A stretch of 43,602 bases of DNA from Sphingomonadales bacterium Ga0077557 (lineage in GTDB: Bacteria > Pseudomonadota > Alphaproteobacteria > Sphingomonadales > Sphingomonadaceae). This document shows positions 6,731-16,019 of the stretch, piece by piece. The notes below the pieces were generated by a model, which searched no databases, had not been told where the DNA came from, and saw only the letters and a list, made by a program, of their open reading frames with translations. The stretch's first letter is position 1; each line of letters starts with the position of its first letter. A program made the position numbers and the translations under genes. The stretch lies in assembly GCA_001464615.1 (NCBI GenBank), contig LNFI01000021.1, positions 1 to 43,602 of the forward strand, in the 5' to 3' direction.

Positions 6731-8623
6731 TTACTGGCAAGCCAAACACTCGTCATAATCCTTTTCTTCCAACTCGATCTGCTTGGGTTCGGCGGTGTTG
6801 TCCGCCTCCACGCCCCCTGCAAAACCGGCGCGTTGAATCGACTTGGAGCGCAGATAATAAAGCGACTTGATGCCCAGTTCCCACGCGCGGAAGTGGAGCA
6901 TCAGCAGGTCCCATTTCTCCACATCGGCGGGGATGAACAGGTTCAGCGACTGCGCCTGATCGATGAACGGCGCGCGGTCGCCGGCAAGTTCGAGCAGCCA
7001 GCGCTGATCGATCTCGAAGCTGGTTTTGTAGCAGTCCTTTTCCTCGCCTGAGAGGAAATCGAGATGCTGGACCGAGCCGCCCTTTTCGAGGATCGAGCTC
7101 CACACCGCCTCGCTGTTCTTCGATTTCTCGATCAGCAATTTTTCCAGATAGGGGTTCTTGATCGACCAGCTGCCCGACAGCGTCTTGTGGGTATAGATAT
7201 TCGCCGGGATCGGTTCGATGCAGGCGCTGGTGCCGCCGCAGATGATGCTGATCGACGCGGTCGGCGCGATCGCCATCTTGCAGGAAAAGCGCTCCATCAC
7301 GCCCTGATCGGCGGCGTCGGGGCAGGCGCCGCGCTCAATCGCGAGCTGCATCGATGCTTCGTCAACCTGGCCTTTGATGTGGCGGAAGATCTGCAGGTTG
7401 TACTGCTTGGCCATCGCCCCTTCAAACGCCAGCCCGCGCGCCTGCAGAAAGCTGTGAAAGCCCATCACACCCAGCCCGACCGACCGCTCCCGCGCGGCGG
7501 AGTAAGCAGCGCGCGCCATGCCGGGTTCGGCGCGGTCGATATAATCCTGCAGGACGTTGTCGAGGAAGCGCATGACGTCCTCGATGAAGCGCTTCTCGCC
7601 CTTCCACTGGTCCCAGGTTTCGAGGTTGAGCGACGACAGGCAGCAGACGGCGGTGCGATCATTGCCGAGATGATCCTTGCCCGTCGGCAGGGTGATTTCC
7701 GAACACAGGTTGGAGGTCGAGACCTTCAGCCCGACATCGCGGTGATGCTTGGGCATGTTCTTGTTCACATGATCGCTGAACACGATGTACGGCTCGCCCG
7801 TCGCGAGGCGGGTCTCGACCAGCTTCTGGAACAGCGCGCGCGCGTCAACAGTGCCGCGCACCGATCCATCCTTGGGGCTGGTGAGGTTCCATTCGGCACC
7901 CGCGCGGACGGCTTCCATAAAGGCATCAGGAATCAGCACGCCGTGGTGGAGATTCAGCGCCTTGCGATTGAAATCGCCGGAAGGTTTGCGGATTTCGAGG
8001 AACTCTTCGATCTCCGGATGGCTGATGTCGAGATAGCAGGCCGCCGAGCCGCGCCGCAGCGAGCCTTGCGAAATCGCGAGCGTCAGCGAATCCATCACGC
8101 GAACGAAGGGAATGATGCCGCTGGTCTTGCCGTTCAGGCCAACCGGCTCACCAATGCCGCGGACATTGCCCCAATAAGTACCAATGCCGCCGCCGCGCGA
8201 GGCGAGCCAGACATTCTCGTTCCAGGTATCGACGATGCCCTCAAGGCTGTCCGGCACCGAATTCAGATAGCAGCTGATCGGCAGGCCCCGCCCAGTGCCG
8301 CCGTTCGACAGCACGGGGGTAGCGGGCATGAACCACAGCTTGGAGATATAATCATAGATGCGCTGCGCATGCGCGGCATCGTCCGAATAGGCAGAGGCCA
8401 CGCGGACGAACATGTCCTGATAGCTTTCACCCGGCAGCAGATAGCGATCGTTCAGCGTTTCCTTGCCGAAATCGGTCAGCAGCGCGTCGCGCGCGCGATC
8501 AACCTCAACAGGGAAGATTTGCGGCTTCACCGACTTTGAATCGGCCTTGGCGGCATGCGCCTTTGCCTTCTTCGCCGCCACCGCAATACTCGCGGTTGCC
8601 GCCTCGATGATATCGGTTGCCAT
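6731..8623 (-). CDS. nrdA: Ribonucleoside-diphosphate reductase class Ia, alpha subunit
   Basis: A 630-residue catalytic subunit. Active-site elements are visible: Cys118 (ISCYLNSVPDS), Asn305-Cys307-Glu309 (NLCSE), the third cysteine in AVCCLSSLNLE (about 327), and the C-terminal redox pair Cys626/Cys629 (CLACQ). It is shorter than E. coli NrdA, and the N-terminus goes straight from a Lys/Ala-rich stretch into the reductase fold. No ATP-cone is visible, so dATP activity control through that domain should be absent. The ATG at 8623 is chosen over upstream ATGs because GGGAAGAG lies just before it and the upstream extension is not protein-like. Confidence 0.97.
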   Translation of the reverse strand: MATDIIEAATASIAVAAKKAKAHAAKADSKSVKPQIFPVEVDRARDALLTDFGKETLNDRYLLPGESYQDMFVRVASAYSDDAAHAQRIYDYISKLWFMPATPVLSNGGTGRGLPISCYLNSVPDSLEGIVDTWNENVWLASRGGGIGTYWGNVRGIGEPVGLNGKTSGIIPFVRVMDSLTLAISQGSLRRGSAACYLDISHPEIEEFLEIRKPSGDFNRKALNLHHGVLIPDAFMEAVRAGAEWNLTSPKDGSVRGTVDARALFQKLVETRLATGEPYIVFSDHVNKNMPKHHRDVGLKVSTSNLCSEITLPTGKDHLGNDRTAVCCLSSLNLETWDQWKGEKRFIEDVMRFLDNVLQDYIDRAEPGMARAAYSAARERSVGLGVMGFHSFLQARGLAFEGAMAKQYNLQIFRHIKGQVDEASMQLAIERGACPDAADQGVMERFSCKMAIAPTASISIICGGTSACIEPIPANIYTHKTLSGSWSIKNPYLEKLLIEKSKNSEAVWSSILEKGGSVQHLDFLSGEEKDCYKTSFEIDQRWLLELAGDRAPFIDQAQSLNLFIPADVEKWDLLMLHFRAWELGIKSLYYLRSKSIQRAGFAGGVEADNTAEPKQIELEEKDYDECLACQ

Positions 8624-9225
8624 ATCGTTATTCTCTTCCCGACCGTCTCTGAAATCCACCGACTCTTCTCCCGCGCTGCGAATCGCATTTTCAGGCGATC
8701 CGTCCGAATCGGGGGCGAACCCCCATGCTATCATCTGGCGGAGGCGAGCGAGAACAAAAAGTGTCCATACGCCCTGCGCCAGGCACAAGCAGGATCAGTC
8801 TGCGATGCTCGATCGCGATAGCTGTCTACCAGTGCTTGGGTCCGCCCCCGAACTCAACCACAACAGATTGTGCCCATTCGCGCGGGGGCGCAAGACGGTA
8901 AATGACATTTTAGGGACTCGGTTCGTCGCTATTTTGATTCGCTTCATCGGCACCGCCAAACCGCGATACGGCGCGACGCGTGGACCTAGGCGGGGTTAGC
9001 GAAAGGCAAGAGAACGAACGGGAAACAGAAAAATTTCGGGAGATTATCCCCTTCGCATCGGTGCTCGTCGTCCTGCAGTGCCGGCGTGCCCAAGGGCGAT
9101 GCAGACCACGGCCTGAAAGGGGCGCGGCGAAGACCGGAATTGGCAATACCATTTGGAGAATGTCGCCGCGCCGGGCCGAGGCATTCGATTCGCCGACAGC
9201 TGTTATGACGGACGCTTTGCCGCGC
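8624..9225. other. Long intergenic region upstream of nrdA
   Basis: About 600 bases without a convincing gene on either strand; the short ORFs here have no family features or good start signals. It should contain the nrdA promoter and leader. The only site I can point to is an NrdR-box-like inverted repeat at 8858-8873. The half nearest 9225 shows no hairpin or motif that I can support. Confidence 0.5.
8858..8873. promoter_or_regulatory. NrdR-box-like inverted repeat
   Basis: CACAA (8859-8863) and TTGTG (8868-8872) form a perfect inverted repeat with a 4-base spacer. This is the arm length and spacing of the NrdR box consensus ACACWATATATWGTGT, although the centre CAGA departs from it. It lies about 235 bases upstream of nrdA. 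NrdR boxes usually occur in pairs and I see no second copy nearby. Confidence 0.4.
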
Positions 9226-11874
9226 TTACCCCGCCAGCCGGGCCAGTCGCTCTTCCACGGGCGCGTTCAGGCGTTCCATGTTGAAGTTTTCGGCAAAGGC
9301 GATGCCCGCCTTGCCGTCGCGGTTCCACATGACGCGGGCCGGGAACATCTGGCCGTCGACCAGTTCGATCTGCAGCGCGATATCCTCGGCATTGCGGCCA
9401 AAGTCGATGCCGTCGATCATCGCCCCGCTTGACGAGATGTTGCGGATGCGGACTTCGCCTTCGACATTGCCGACGCGCAGCCGGGCGGACCGCATCATCG
9501 CCGTGCGCTGGCTGCGCGATACCTTAAAGCCGATTGCTGTTGCCATGCCGCCGCCTTCGGTCAGCACGCGATAGACATCCTCGGCGCGGGCCGGGCGGCC
9601 ATAGACAAAGCCCTGGATATGGCTGCAGCCAAGCTCGCGGATCAGTTCGATCTCGTCTTGCGTCTCGACCCCTTCGGCGGTGGTTTCCATGTTCATCGTC
9701 GTCGCCAGCGTGACGATCGCCTTGATGATCGCCGCGTTGCGATTGCCGGCCATCGCGGCACCACGGACAAAGCTCTGATCGATCTTGATCTTGTCGAACG
9801 GCGCGCTCTTCAGATAGCCGAGCGAGGAATAGCCCGTGCCGAAATCATCAAGCGCCAGCCGCACGCCAATCCCCTTCAGCGCCTTGAACATCGCATCCGA
9901 CGAGGCGGTTTCGTCAAGAAACACGCCTTCGGTGATCTCGAGTTCGAGCCGGCTCGGCGCGATTCCCGATTTGGCGAGCGCATTGGTGATGATGGAGGGC
10001 AGGGCTGGATTGGCGAACTGGATCGGCGAGACATTAACGCCAACCCGCACGTGACGCGGCCAGCGCGCCGCTTCCAGGCAGGCGGTGCGCAACACCCATT
10101 CGCCAATGCTTTCGATCATCCCCGAATCTTCAGCGACCGGGATGAAATCAGCGGGCGAAATGCTGCCCCGCGTCGGGTGCTCCCAGCGCAGCAACGCCTC
10201 ATAGCCCATGATCCGCGCGCTTTCAGTGCAGACCACGGGTTGATAGACCAAATGGAGTTCATTCTTGATCAGCGCGTGGCGCAGATCATCTTCGAGCTGG
10301 CGGCGGTTTTGCGCGCCGTGCAGCAATTCTTCCCGATAGAAACGGTGGACGCCGCGGCCATCCGCCTTGGCGGCATAGAGCGCGAGATCGGCATTGCGAA
10401 CGAGCGTTTCCGCGTCGGGCCCGTCGCGCGGTGCGACCGCGACGCCAATCGAGCAGCCGATCGTGATCGACGCGCCGTCAATCGAATAGGGTTGCGAGAG
10501 CGTGGCGATCACTGATCGCGCCAGATCGGACAGCGTTTCGACATTGTCTTCGTCGGGCAGCACCACCTGGAACTCGTCACCGCCAAGCCGCCCGACCAGC
10601 CCGGCATCGCCAATGCTGCGCAATAGCCGCTGCGCCACCTGAGCGAGCAGTGCGTCGCCGGTCTGGTGGCCAAGCGTATCGTTGACCACTTTGAAGCGAT
10701 CGAGATCGAGCAGGAACATCGCGGTTGACCGCTGGTGGTGGCTCGATTGGTTGAGCGTCTGATCAAGCGATACGCGCATCCGCTGGCGATTGGCTAGACC
10801 GGTCAGGCCGTCGAACAGCGCCAATCGGGTAATCTCTGCCTCGGCCCGGCGCTTTTCGGTGAGATCGCTGCCGCTGCCGATAAAGCCCTGAAACTTGCCG
10901 TGCGAATCGATCACGGGGCGGCCCGACATCGACCACCAGCTATCGATCGTGCTGAACGTGGCCGGGCGCACCGGATAGTCCGAAAAGCCCGTCCGCGACG
11001 ACAAGTGAAAGCCCAGGGTGCGTTCGGTGCCGGGACTGACATTGTCCATCTTGAACACATTATTCAGCGGCCGGCCGATTGGCGGCAAATCGGGTTCGGC
11101 GAGCGCTTCGGCGACCTTGGGCGAAATATAGGTCAGCAGGCCTTCGCGGTCGGTCTGCCAGAACCAGCCGGTGCCCTGGCTTTCAAATTCATGGACCAGG
11201 CGGGCGGCAAGCAGACCTTCGCGGTGGTCGCGTACCCGGTGGCTCGCTTGTTCCCCGTCCAGCAACGCCAGCCGCCGCATCGCCAGGCCAAGCCCGACCA
11301 GGCAGCCACAGGCGATATAGGTGCCCGGCCCCGGCCCGGTGAGCGCAGCGATCATGCCGGCAATCGTCGCCGCAAAGCCAAGCAATGCCGCGCGCATCGG
11401 GTGAAGCGCCAATGCCGTCACCCCCATCGCGCCCAGTATCCCGATGAACGAGGCGAGCTGCATGCGATCGGTAGCCAGCTCGCTTGCCGACCAAAGCAAG
11501 GCCGTCATCGCCAGCGCCAGCCCGCTGCCATAGCCGACCGCGCTGCGCACGTGCAGATGCGGACGCCAATCGCGCATCGGCGGGCATTTGAGGATGATCA
11601 GCCCGGTCAGGCCGAGCAGCAGCACCGCCGCGCCCTCCAGCCCGACGGACAGGATAAGATCGACGCGCTCGGCGAGGATCACGGAGCAGGTTACGGTAGC
11701 AGCGGCGGCGAGTTGGACGAAGAACACGACCGGCCAGACCAACCTGGTCTGCGCAACGATCGCCGCGAAATCAATGGCATCACTTTCCGATGCGGAGCTG
11801 TTGAGCGCCAGGGCCTGCCAAAGGCCGCGCTGTGGTCCTGACGCCTTGTTTTTCTTCAACTCTCTGCGCTTCAT
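9226..11874 (-). CDS. Membrane-anchored GGDEF-EAL protein with PAS and C-terminal PilZ-like domain
   Basis: 882 residues. Hydrophobic helices at about 45-95 and 110-200 form an N-terminal membrane sensor. A PAS domain follows (about 225-345), then a GGDEF domain (about 350-510, motif GGDEF at 431-435), an EAL domain (about 530-775) and a PilZ-like domain (about 785-870). The EAL catalytic set looks intact: EALL (559), Asn614 in NVSP, E-I-T-E near 647, DDFGTGYSSL (676-685), KIDQSFV and AEGVET. The I-site RxxD upstream of GGDEF is missing (GDAG at 422-425). It could both make and break cyclic di-GMP; which dominates cannot be told from sequence. The PilZ region lacks an obvious full RxxxR/DxSxxG pair, so it may not bind the nucleotide. 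Confidence 0.93.
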   Translation of the reverse strand: MKRRELKKNKASGPQRGLWQALALNSSASESDAIDFAAIVAQTRLVWPVVFFVQLAAAATVTCSVILAERVDLILSVGLEGAAVLLLGLTGLIILKCPPMRDWRPHLHVRSAVGYGSGLALAMTALLWSASELATDRMQLASFIGILGAMGVTALALHPMRAALLGFAATIAGMIAALTGPGPGTYIACGCLVGLGLAMRRLALLDGEQASHRVRDHREGLLAARLVHEFESQGTGWFWQTDREGLLTYISPKVAEALAEPDLPPIGRPLNNVFKMDNVSPGTERTLGFHLSSRTGFSDYPVRPATFSTIDSWWSMSGRPVIDSHGKFQGFIGSGSDLTEKRRAEAEITRLALFDGLTGLANRQRMRVSLDQTLNQSSHHQRSTAMFLLDLDRFKVVNDTLGHQTGDALLAQVAQRLLRSIGDAGLVGRLGGDEFQVVLPDEDNVETLSDLARSVIATLSQPYSIDGASITIGCSIGVAVAPRDGPDAETLVRNADLALYAAKADGRGVHRFYREELLHGAQNRRQLEDDLRHALIKNELHLVYQPVVCTESARIMGYEALLRWEHPTRGSISPADFIPVAEDSGMIESIGEWVLRTACLEAARWPRHVRVGVNVSPIQFANPALPSIITNALAKSGIAPSRLELEITEGVFLDETASSDAMFKALKGIGVRLALDDFGTGYSSLGYLKSAPFDKIKIDQSFVRGAAMAGNRNAAIIKAIVTLATTMNMETTAEGVETQDEIELIRELGCSHIQGFVYGRPARAEDVYRVLTEGGGMATAIGFKVSRSQRTAMMRSARLRVGNVEGEVRIRNISSSGAMIDGIDFGRNAEDIALQIELVDGQMFPARVMWNRDGKAGIAFAENFNMERLNAPVEERLARLAG

Positions 11875-12027
11875 CGGCGCGGCTTACACGCATGATCGTT
11901 TAACTTGCGTTAGCGCACCGGGCGATGATCTGAATTTCGCGATTCCCTTCTATCGGCTTGGCCCGGCGCTGGCGGGCGGATATGGCAAGCGCTTCATCGC
12001 TTAACGCCGAACCCTGCGAGGATATTT

Positions 12028-13551
12028 ATGGCCACGGTCATCCGCACCGCCGATCTGATCGAAAGCGTCGCCGACGCGCTGCAATATATCAGCTATTTCC
12101 ACCCAATGGATTACATCCATGCGCTGGGCGCGGCTTATGCGGCAGAGCAGGGGCCTGCGGCCAAGGATGCGATCGCGCAAATCCTCACCAATTCGCGCAT
12201 GTGTGCTGAGGGGCACCGGCCGATCTGCCAGGATACCGGCATCGTCAATGTCTTCATCAAATGGGGCATGGATTGCCGACTGGACGATACCAGCCAATCG
12301 CTCCAGGCTGTGGTGGATGAGGGCGTTCGGCGCGCGTACCTGCACCCGGACAACAAGCTGCGCGCATCGGTGCTGACCGATCCCGCCTTCACCCGGCGCA
12401 ATACCAAAGACAACACGCCGTGCGTGCTGCATGTCGATATGGTGCCCGGCGCAACCGTTTCGGTCGACGTGGCGGCCAAGGGCGGCGGCAGCGAAAACAA
12501 GAGCAAGTTCAAGATGATGAACCCAAGCGATTCGATCGTCGACTGGGTGCTGGAAATGCTGCCGCAAATGGGCGCGGGCTGGTGTCCGCCAGGGATGCTG
12601 GGCATCGGCATTGGCGGCACTGCGGAACATTGCGTGCTGCTCGCCAAACAGGCGCTGATGGAGCCCATCGACATGGGGCCGCTGAGAGCGCGCGGGGCGA
12701 AGACCGATATTGAAGCCTTGCGGATCGAGATTTTCGACAAGGTCAACGCGCTGGGCATTGGGGCGCAGGGGCTGGGCGGTCTGTCGACCATCCTCGACGT
12801 CAAGATCATGGACGCCCCCTGCCACGCCGCGGGCAAGCCGGTGGCGATGATCCCCAATTGCGCCGCAACCCGCCACGCGCATTTTTCGCTTGATGGATCG
12901 GGCCCGGCCTATCTGGAGGCGCCCAGGCTGGACGAATGGCCGAAGGTCGATTGGCAGCCTGATAGTGCGGCGATCCGCGTCGATCTCGACACGCTGACGC
13001 CAGATATTGTGCAGGGCTGGAAACAGGGCGACCGGCTGCTGCTGAACGGCAAAATGCTGACCGGGCGCGATGCTGCGCATGCGCGGATCAAGTCCATGCT
13101 CGACAAGGGCGAGCGGCTGCCGGTCGATTTCGCCGGTCGTGTCATCTATTATGTCGGCCCGGTTGATCCGGTCGGTGAGGAAGTAGTGGGGCCAGCCGGG
13201 CCGACCACCGCCACGCGGATGGACAAATTCACACGGATGATGCTGAACCAAGGCCTGCTGGCGATGGTCGGCAAAGCGGAACGCGGCCCCGATGCAACCA
13301 AGGCCATTGCCGAGGGCAAAAGCGCTTATCTCATGGCGGTCGGGGGCGCGGCCTATCTGGTCGCGCGGGCGATCAAAGGCAGCAAGGTCGTCGGGTTCGC
13401 TGATCTCGGCATGGAGGCGATCTACGAATTCGAGGTGCAGGATTTCCCGGTGACGGTCGCGGTCGATAGCGAGGGGAACAACGTCCACCAGCTCGCGCCC
13501 TTGGTATGGAAGGAAAAGATCGCGCGGGAGAGACTGCTGGCGGGGGCCTAG
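12028..13551 (+). CDS. fumA: Fumarate hydratase, class I (iron-sulphur)
   Basis: A 507-residue class I fumarase converting fumarate to malate in the TCA cycle. The expected [4Fe-4S] ligand motifs are present: Cys67 in RPICQDTG, Cys202 in TAEHCVLLAKQ and Cys278 in IPNCAATRHAH. Length fits the single-chain class I enzymes. A GAGG lies before the ATG. It is divergent from the GGDEF-EAL gene, and its stop overlaps the stop of the convergent membrane-protein gene by four bases, leaving no room for a separate terminator. Confidence 0.96.
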   Translation: MATVIRTADLIESVADALQYISYFHPMDYIHALGAAYAAEQGPAAKDAIAQILTNSRMCAEGHRPICQDTGIVNVFIKWGMDCRLDDTSQSLQAVVDEGVRRAYLHPDNKLRASVLTDPAFTRRNTKDNTPCVLHVDMVPGATVSVDVAAKGGGSENKSKFKMMNPSDSIVDWVLEMLPQMGAGWCPPGMLGIGIGGTAEHCVLLAKQALMEPIDMGPLRARGAKTDIEALRIEIFDKVNALGIGAQGLGGLSTILDVKIMDAPCHAAGKPVAMIPNCAATRHAHFSLDGSGPAYLEAPRLDEWPKVDWQPDSAAIRVDLDTLTPDIVQGWKQGDRLLLNGKMLTGRDAAHARIKSMLDKGERLPVDFAGRVIYYVGPVDPVGEEVVGPAGPTTATRMDKFTRMMLNQGLLAMVGKAERGPDATKAIAEGKSAYLMAVGGAAYLVARAIKGSKVVGFADLGMEAIYEFEVQDFPVTVAVDSEGNNVHQLAPLVWKEKIARERLLAGA

Positions 13552-14063
13552 TTGTCCTCGATCGGTGCGTGGCGCCAGCTCGCATGCAGTGTCGGCAGGC
13601 TGCTGAGCAGGGTCAGGAGATAGAATGCGGTGATCTGCATCGCGCGCACGAGCGTGTCACGCGGCCATTCGGCAAGCGCGGCCCGCAGGCCAAGGCCGAA
13701 CAAGGCGATGAGCGCACCGCATGCGACAATAGTCAGCGTGACGATATAGGCTTCGCTTCGCACGCGACGGTCATATTCATCGACCAGTGATGGGCTGTTC
13801 CATGGCTTGACCGGGCCGAAGATCGGCAGCCACAAGCCGCCCAACATCGCCACCGATACCAGGCCTTGGCCAAGAAAATATCGATTGGGGTCGATCAGTC
13901 CCAGCAACAGCCCGCCGGTGCCGATAAGGATGACCGCCATTGGCCAGACGCGCAGCCGATAGCGCCGCCCCTCGCCTTGCTCAAAACGGCGCTGCAGTGC
14001 CGGGATGCCGGTCCATTCGACTAGATCGTCGAGGCGCTGCGGGACGGTTTTTGAGGATTTCAT
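13548..14063 (-). CDS. Four-helix integral membrane protein, XRE operon
   Basis: 171 residues, unrecognised. Predicted helices: MAVILIGTGGLLLGLI, GLVSVAMLGGLWLPIF, AYIVTLTIVACGALIALFGL and MQITAFYLLTLLSSL. The soluble N-terminus begins with a motif VPQRLDDLVEWTGIPALQRR. It is the third gene of an operon with an XRE regulator and a second four-helix protein, with an ATGA overlap at 14060-14063. It may be a membrane sensor or effector of that regulator; this is inferred from context only. Confidence 0.75.
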   Translation of the reverse strand: MKSSKTVPQRLDDLVEWTGIPALQRRFEQGEGRRYRLRVWPMAVILIGTGGLLLGLIDPNRYFLGQGLVSVAMLGGLWLPIFGPVKPWNSPSLVDEYDRRVRSEAYIVTLTIVACGALIALFGLGLRAALAEWPRDTLVRAMQITAFYLLTLLSSLPTLHASWRHAPIEDN

Positions 14064-14554
14064 TCGTCGTCTCCTTCAGCCGGTGGGAACGGCACGAGCA
14101 GTTCGGCATAGAAAACGGGTAGGGCCAGACCGAGGCCGACGAGGAGGTAGGTGAGTGCCGCCCATTGGCGCGGTGCCGTCGGGACCGGCCAGGCCGCAAT
14201 CGAGGCAATCCACAGATAGACCATGCCCAGCATCATCACCGTGATCAGTGTCGCATAGGCACGCGTCGTGGCGGCTGAGAGCGCGTTGCGTTCGAACTCG
14301 TCGAACGTCGCTCGCCCTTTTTCGGTCATCCAGCTTTCACGGCCGAATGGCGACAGCGGAACGACGCCGAGCAGCAAGAACGCGATCGCCGGATTGGCGG
14401 CCCATGATTTGCTCCCGAAGCCCGGGTCGAAGAGGTCAGCGATGGCAAATAGGATCCCCGCAAAAATCCCCGCTGCCAAATAGTAGCGCGTCCAGCGGCT
14501 TCGCTTGCGCGCGGTCTGCGAGTCCGCAACCCATTTGCGGAGGTCATAGCTCAT
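14060..14554 (-). CDS. Four-helix integral membrane protein, XRE operon
   Basis: 164 residues, unrecognised. Predicted helices: YYLAAGIFAGILFAIADL, NPAIAFLLLGVVPL, ATLITVMMLGMVYLWIASI and ALTYLLVGLGLALPVFYAEL, with a charged loop carrying TEKGRATFDEFERNAL. It overlaps both neighbours by ATGA junctions. It shares its four-helix plan and charged central loop (compare SLVDEYDRRVRSEA in the next protein), so the two may be distant paralogues that pair in the membrane. Confidence 0.75.
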   Translation of the reverse strand: MSYDLRKWVADSQTARKRSRWTRYYLAAGIFAGILFAIADLFDPGFGSKSWAANPAIAFLLLGVVPLSPFGRESWMTEKGRATFDEFERNALSAATTRAYATLITVMMLGMVYLWIASIAAWPVPTAPRQWAALTYLLVGLGLALPVFYAELLVPFPPAEGDDE

Positions 14555-14793
14555 GCACCTTCTCCATTGCGGCGGAGCGTGTCCGCGACCGATTCGAACG
14601 GATTGAACGAAAACAGCATCTCGATCGCGACGCCGAAATAGGCGGCAATCTTCATCGCCAGTTCCAGGCTGGGCGAATAATCGCCGCGCTCGAGATAGCC
14701 GATCGTCTGGGGGTTAACGCCAACCGCATCAGCGAGATCGCGACGTGAAACGCCCCGATCTGCCCTGAACAGTGCAATGCGGTTGTAGATCAT
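14551..14793 (-). CDS. Small XRE/Cro-type transcriptional regulator
   Basis: An 80-residue helix-turn-helix protein. The HTH spans about residues 5-60 (RGVSRRDLADAVGVNPQTIG, YLERGDYSPSLELAMKIAAYFG) and resembles the short YozG-like XRE family (MIYNRIALFRADRGVSR). First gene of the three-gene operon with two membrane proteins, coupled by ATGA. It probably controls its own operon; a promoter is visible just upstream. Confidence 0.9.
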   Translation of the reverse strand: MIYNRIALFRADRGVSRRDLADAVGVNPQTIGYLERGDYSPSLELAMKIAAYFGVAIEMLFSFNPFESVADTLRRNGEGA

Positions 14794-14830
14794 CGGTTAA
14801 CTTTATTCTTAAAAACGGACGATATATTGT

Positions 14831-14860
14831 GTATAAGCAACAAAATGACGATAATGTCAA
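14831..14860 (-). promoter_or_regulatory. Candidate sigma-70-type promoter of the XRE/membrane operon
   Basis: On the minus strand TTGACA (14860-14855) and TTATAC (14836-14831) are 18 bases apart, about 40 bases before the XRE ATG. The region is AT-rich compared with its surroundings. The sequence TACACAATATAT overlapping the -10 is a possible operator. Confidence 0.6.
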
Positions 14861-14987
14861 CACCAGCATCCGATCGGCTCGTCTCGTCCGAAAGGCTGTC
14901 GCAGCGCAGCGAGGAGGGCATGCAGCGGGGTGCTGGCGAATTGGACTTTGTGATGGATGGTCGCGCTGATGTGCTTGGCCCAACAGC

Positions 14988-15803
14988 CTAGCTGGTCGCA
15001 TGGGTGTCATACCAGCCCGCCCCGCCTGCAAAGACGCGGTTCAGCACCGCCTTCACATAGCGATTCTTCATGTCGCGAAATCGGCCATTATGCATGCCGA
15101 CCATGCGGACATTGCGATAGATATGGCGATAGCGTGCGCAGGTCTCGTCAAAGCTCAACCACCGGCCCGGCAGTTCCCGTCCGAACAGCCCGCTGGACCC
15201 ACTGACAAAGGTGTAATCGATAGGCAGCCCCTCCAGAGATTTGGTCGGGGGGCGCTGCCGCATGATATCATGCTGCGGGATTATCTTGAATTTGGTGTAG
15301 CCGGCCTGTCGTAGCAGCTCCAGATCGGCGACCGTTTCATCATAAAGCCAGGCATGCGATTCGATTGATGTAAAGTCTGGGCGGTCGTCACGATCGATCA
15401 ACGCCCTGATACATAATTGATCATAGCCTTCGATATCGACCTTCATGAAATAAGGCATGCCATAGACGCTAAATAAATCGGCCATGCTCATCGTTGGAAC
15501 TTGGATCATCGTGCTCGGCGCGCCCAGCTTTGCGTTTCGTTCCATCCAGTCGCGACTGGCCGTTCCCCACACGGACAGTTTTTCGTTGATGTAGAAGTCG
15601 ATTGTCCCGGGGACATCGGCGATCGCCTTGTTGACGATCGTTAATTGTGCCGATGCAATGGCACCCGCAAATCGCCGTGCAGCGCTCTCGGCAAGCGCGG
15701 GGTTGGCTTCTACTGAAACGACCTTGAATCCCTTGCGCAGATAGAAATCAGTGTCCTGTCCCTCATGCATACCGATGTCAAAAATCATCTGATGGTTGGT
15801 CAT
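14988..15803 (-). CDS. FkbM-family methyltransferase
   Basis: About 271 residues. The SAM-binding motif I is IFDIGMHEGQDTDFYL at the N-terminus, followed by VVSVEANP and the FkbM signature MKVDIEGYD. Such enzymes O-methylate sugars, glycans or secondary metabolites. The start MTNHQMIFDIG is chosen because the domain begins there; an in-frame ATG at 15878 would add 25 non-conserved residues. No Shine-Dalgarno is obvious before either. It stands alone and is divergent from the metallo-hydrolase gene. Substrate unknown. Confidence 0.9.
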   Translation of the reverse strand: MTNHQMIFDIGMHEGQDTDFYLRKGFKVVSVEANPALAESAARRFAGAIASAQLTIVNKAIADVPGTIDFYINEKLSVWGTASRDWMERNAKLGAPSTMIQVPTMSMADLFSVYGMPYFMKVDIEGYDQLCIRALIDRDDRPDFTSIESHAWLYDETVADLELLRQAGYTKFKIIPQHDIMRQRPPTKSLEGLPIDYTFVSGSSGLFGRELPGRWLSFDETCARYRHIYRNVRMVGMHNGRFRDMKNRYVKAVLNRVFAGGAGWYDTHATS

Positions 15804-16019
15804 AAGGCAATGATTCTTTTGTGATATATTTCTATTGATTATTGCCAGGGGGATTCCGGTCCTGCAACCAACGGACATCTTTTACTTCACCCCGTTGGGA
15901 CGGTGGATCAATCGATTGGCTCCCGCGCCGATTGGGGGCTGCTGCGACCGCTGCTTTGCGCCGGGGCAGGGGACGATCGTCCGGCTTGCAGCCAAGGTTG
16001 CGGTATGACAGGGGGCGGC

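Noticed and set aside
8463..8999. Plus-strand ORF overlapping the nrdA start
   Set aside because: It overlaps conserved nrdA codons and has no recognisable domain.
8910..9152. 80-codon minus-strand ORF in the nrdA upstream region
   Set aside because: Composition is Arg/Ser/Pro-rich as in non-coding GC-rich frames, with no start signal or domain.
11905..11925. CtrA-like half sites upstream of the GGDEF-EAL gene
   Set aside because: Both halves need a mismatch, so the match is not better than chance.
12001..13488. 495-codon ORF on the minus strand opposite fumA
   Set aside because: It is antisense to a clear fumarase; long shadow frames are expected at this GC content. The same applies opposite nrdA, uvrB and the chemoreceptor.
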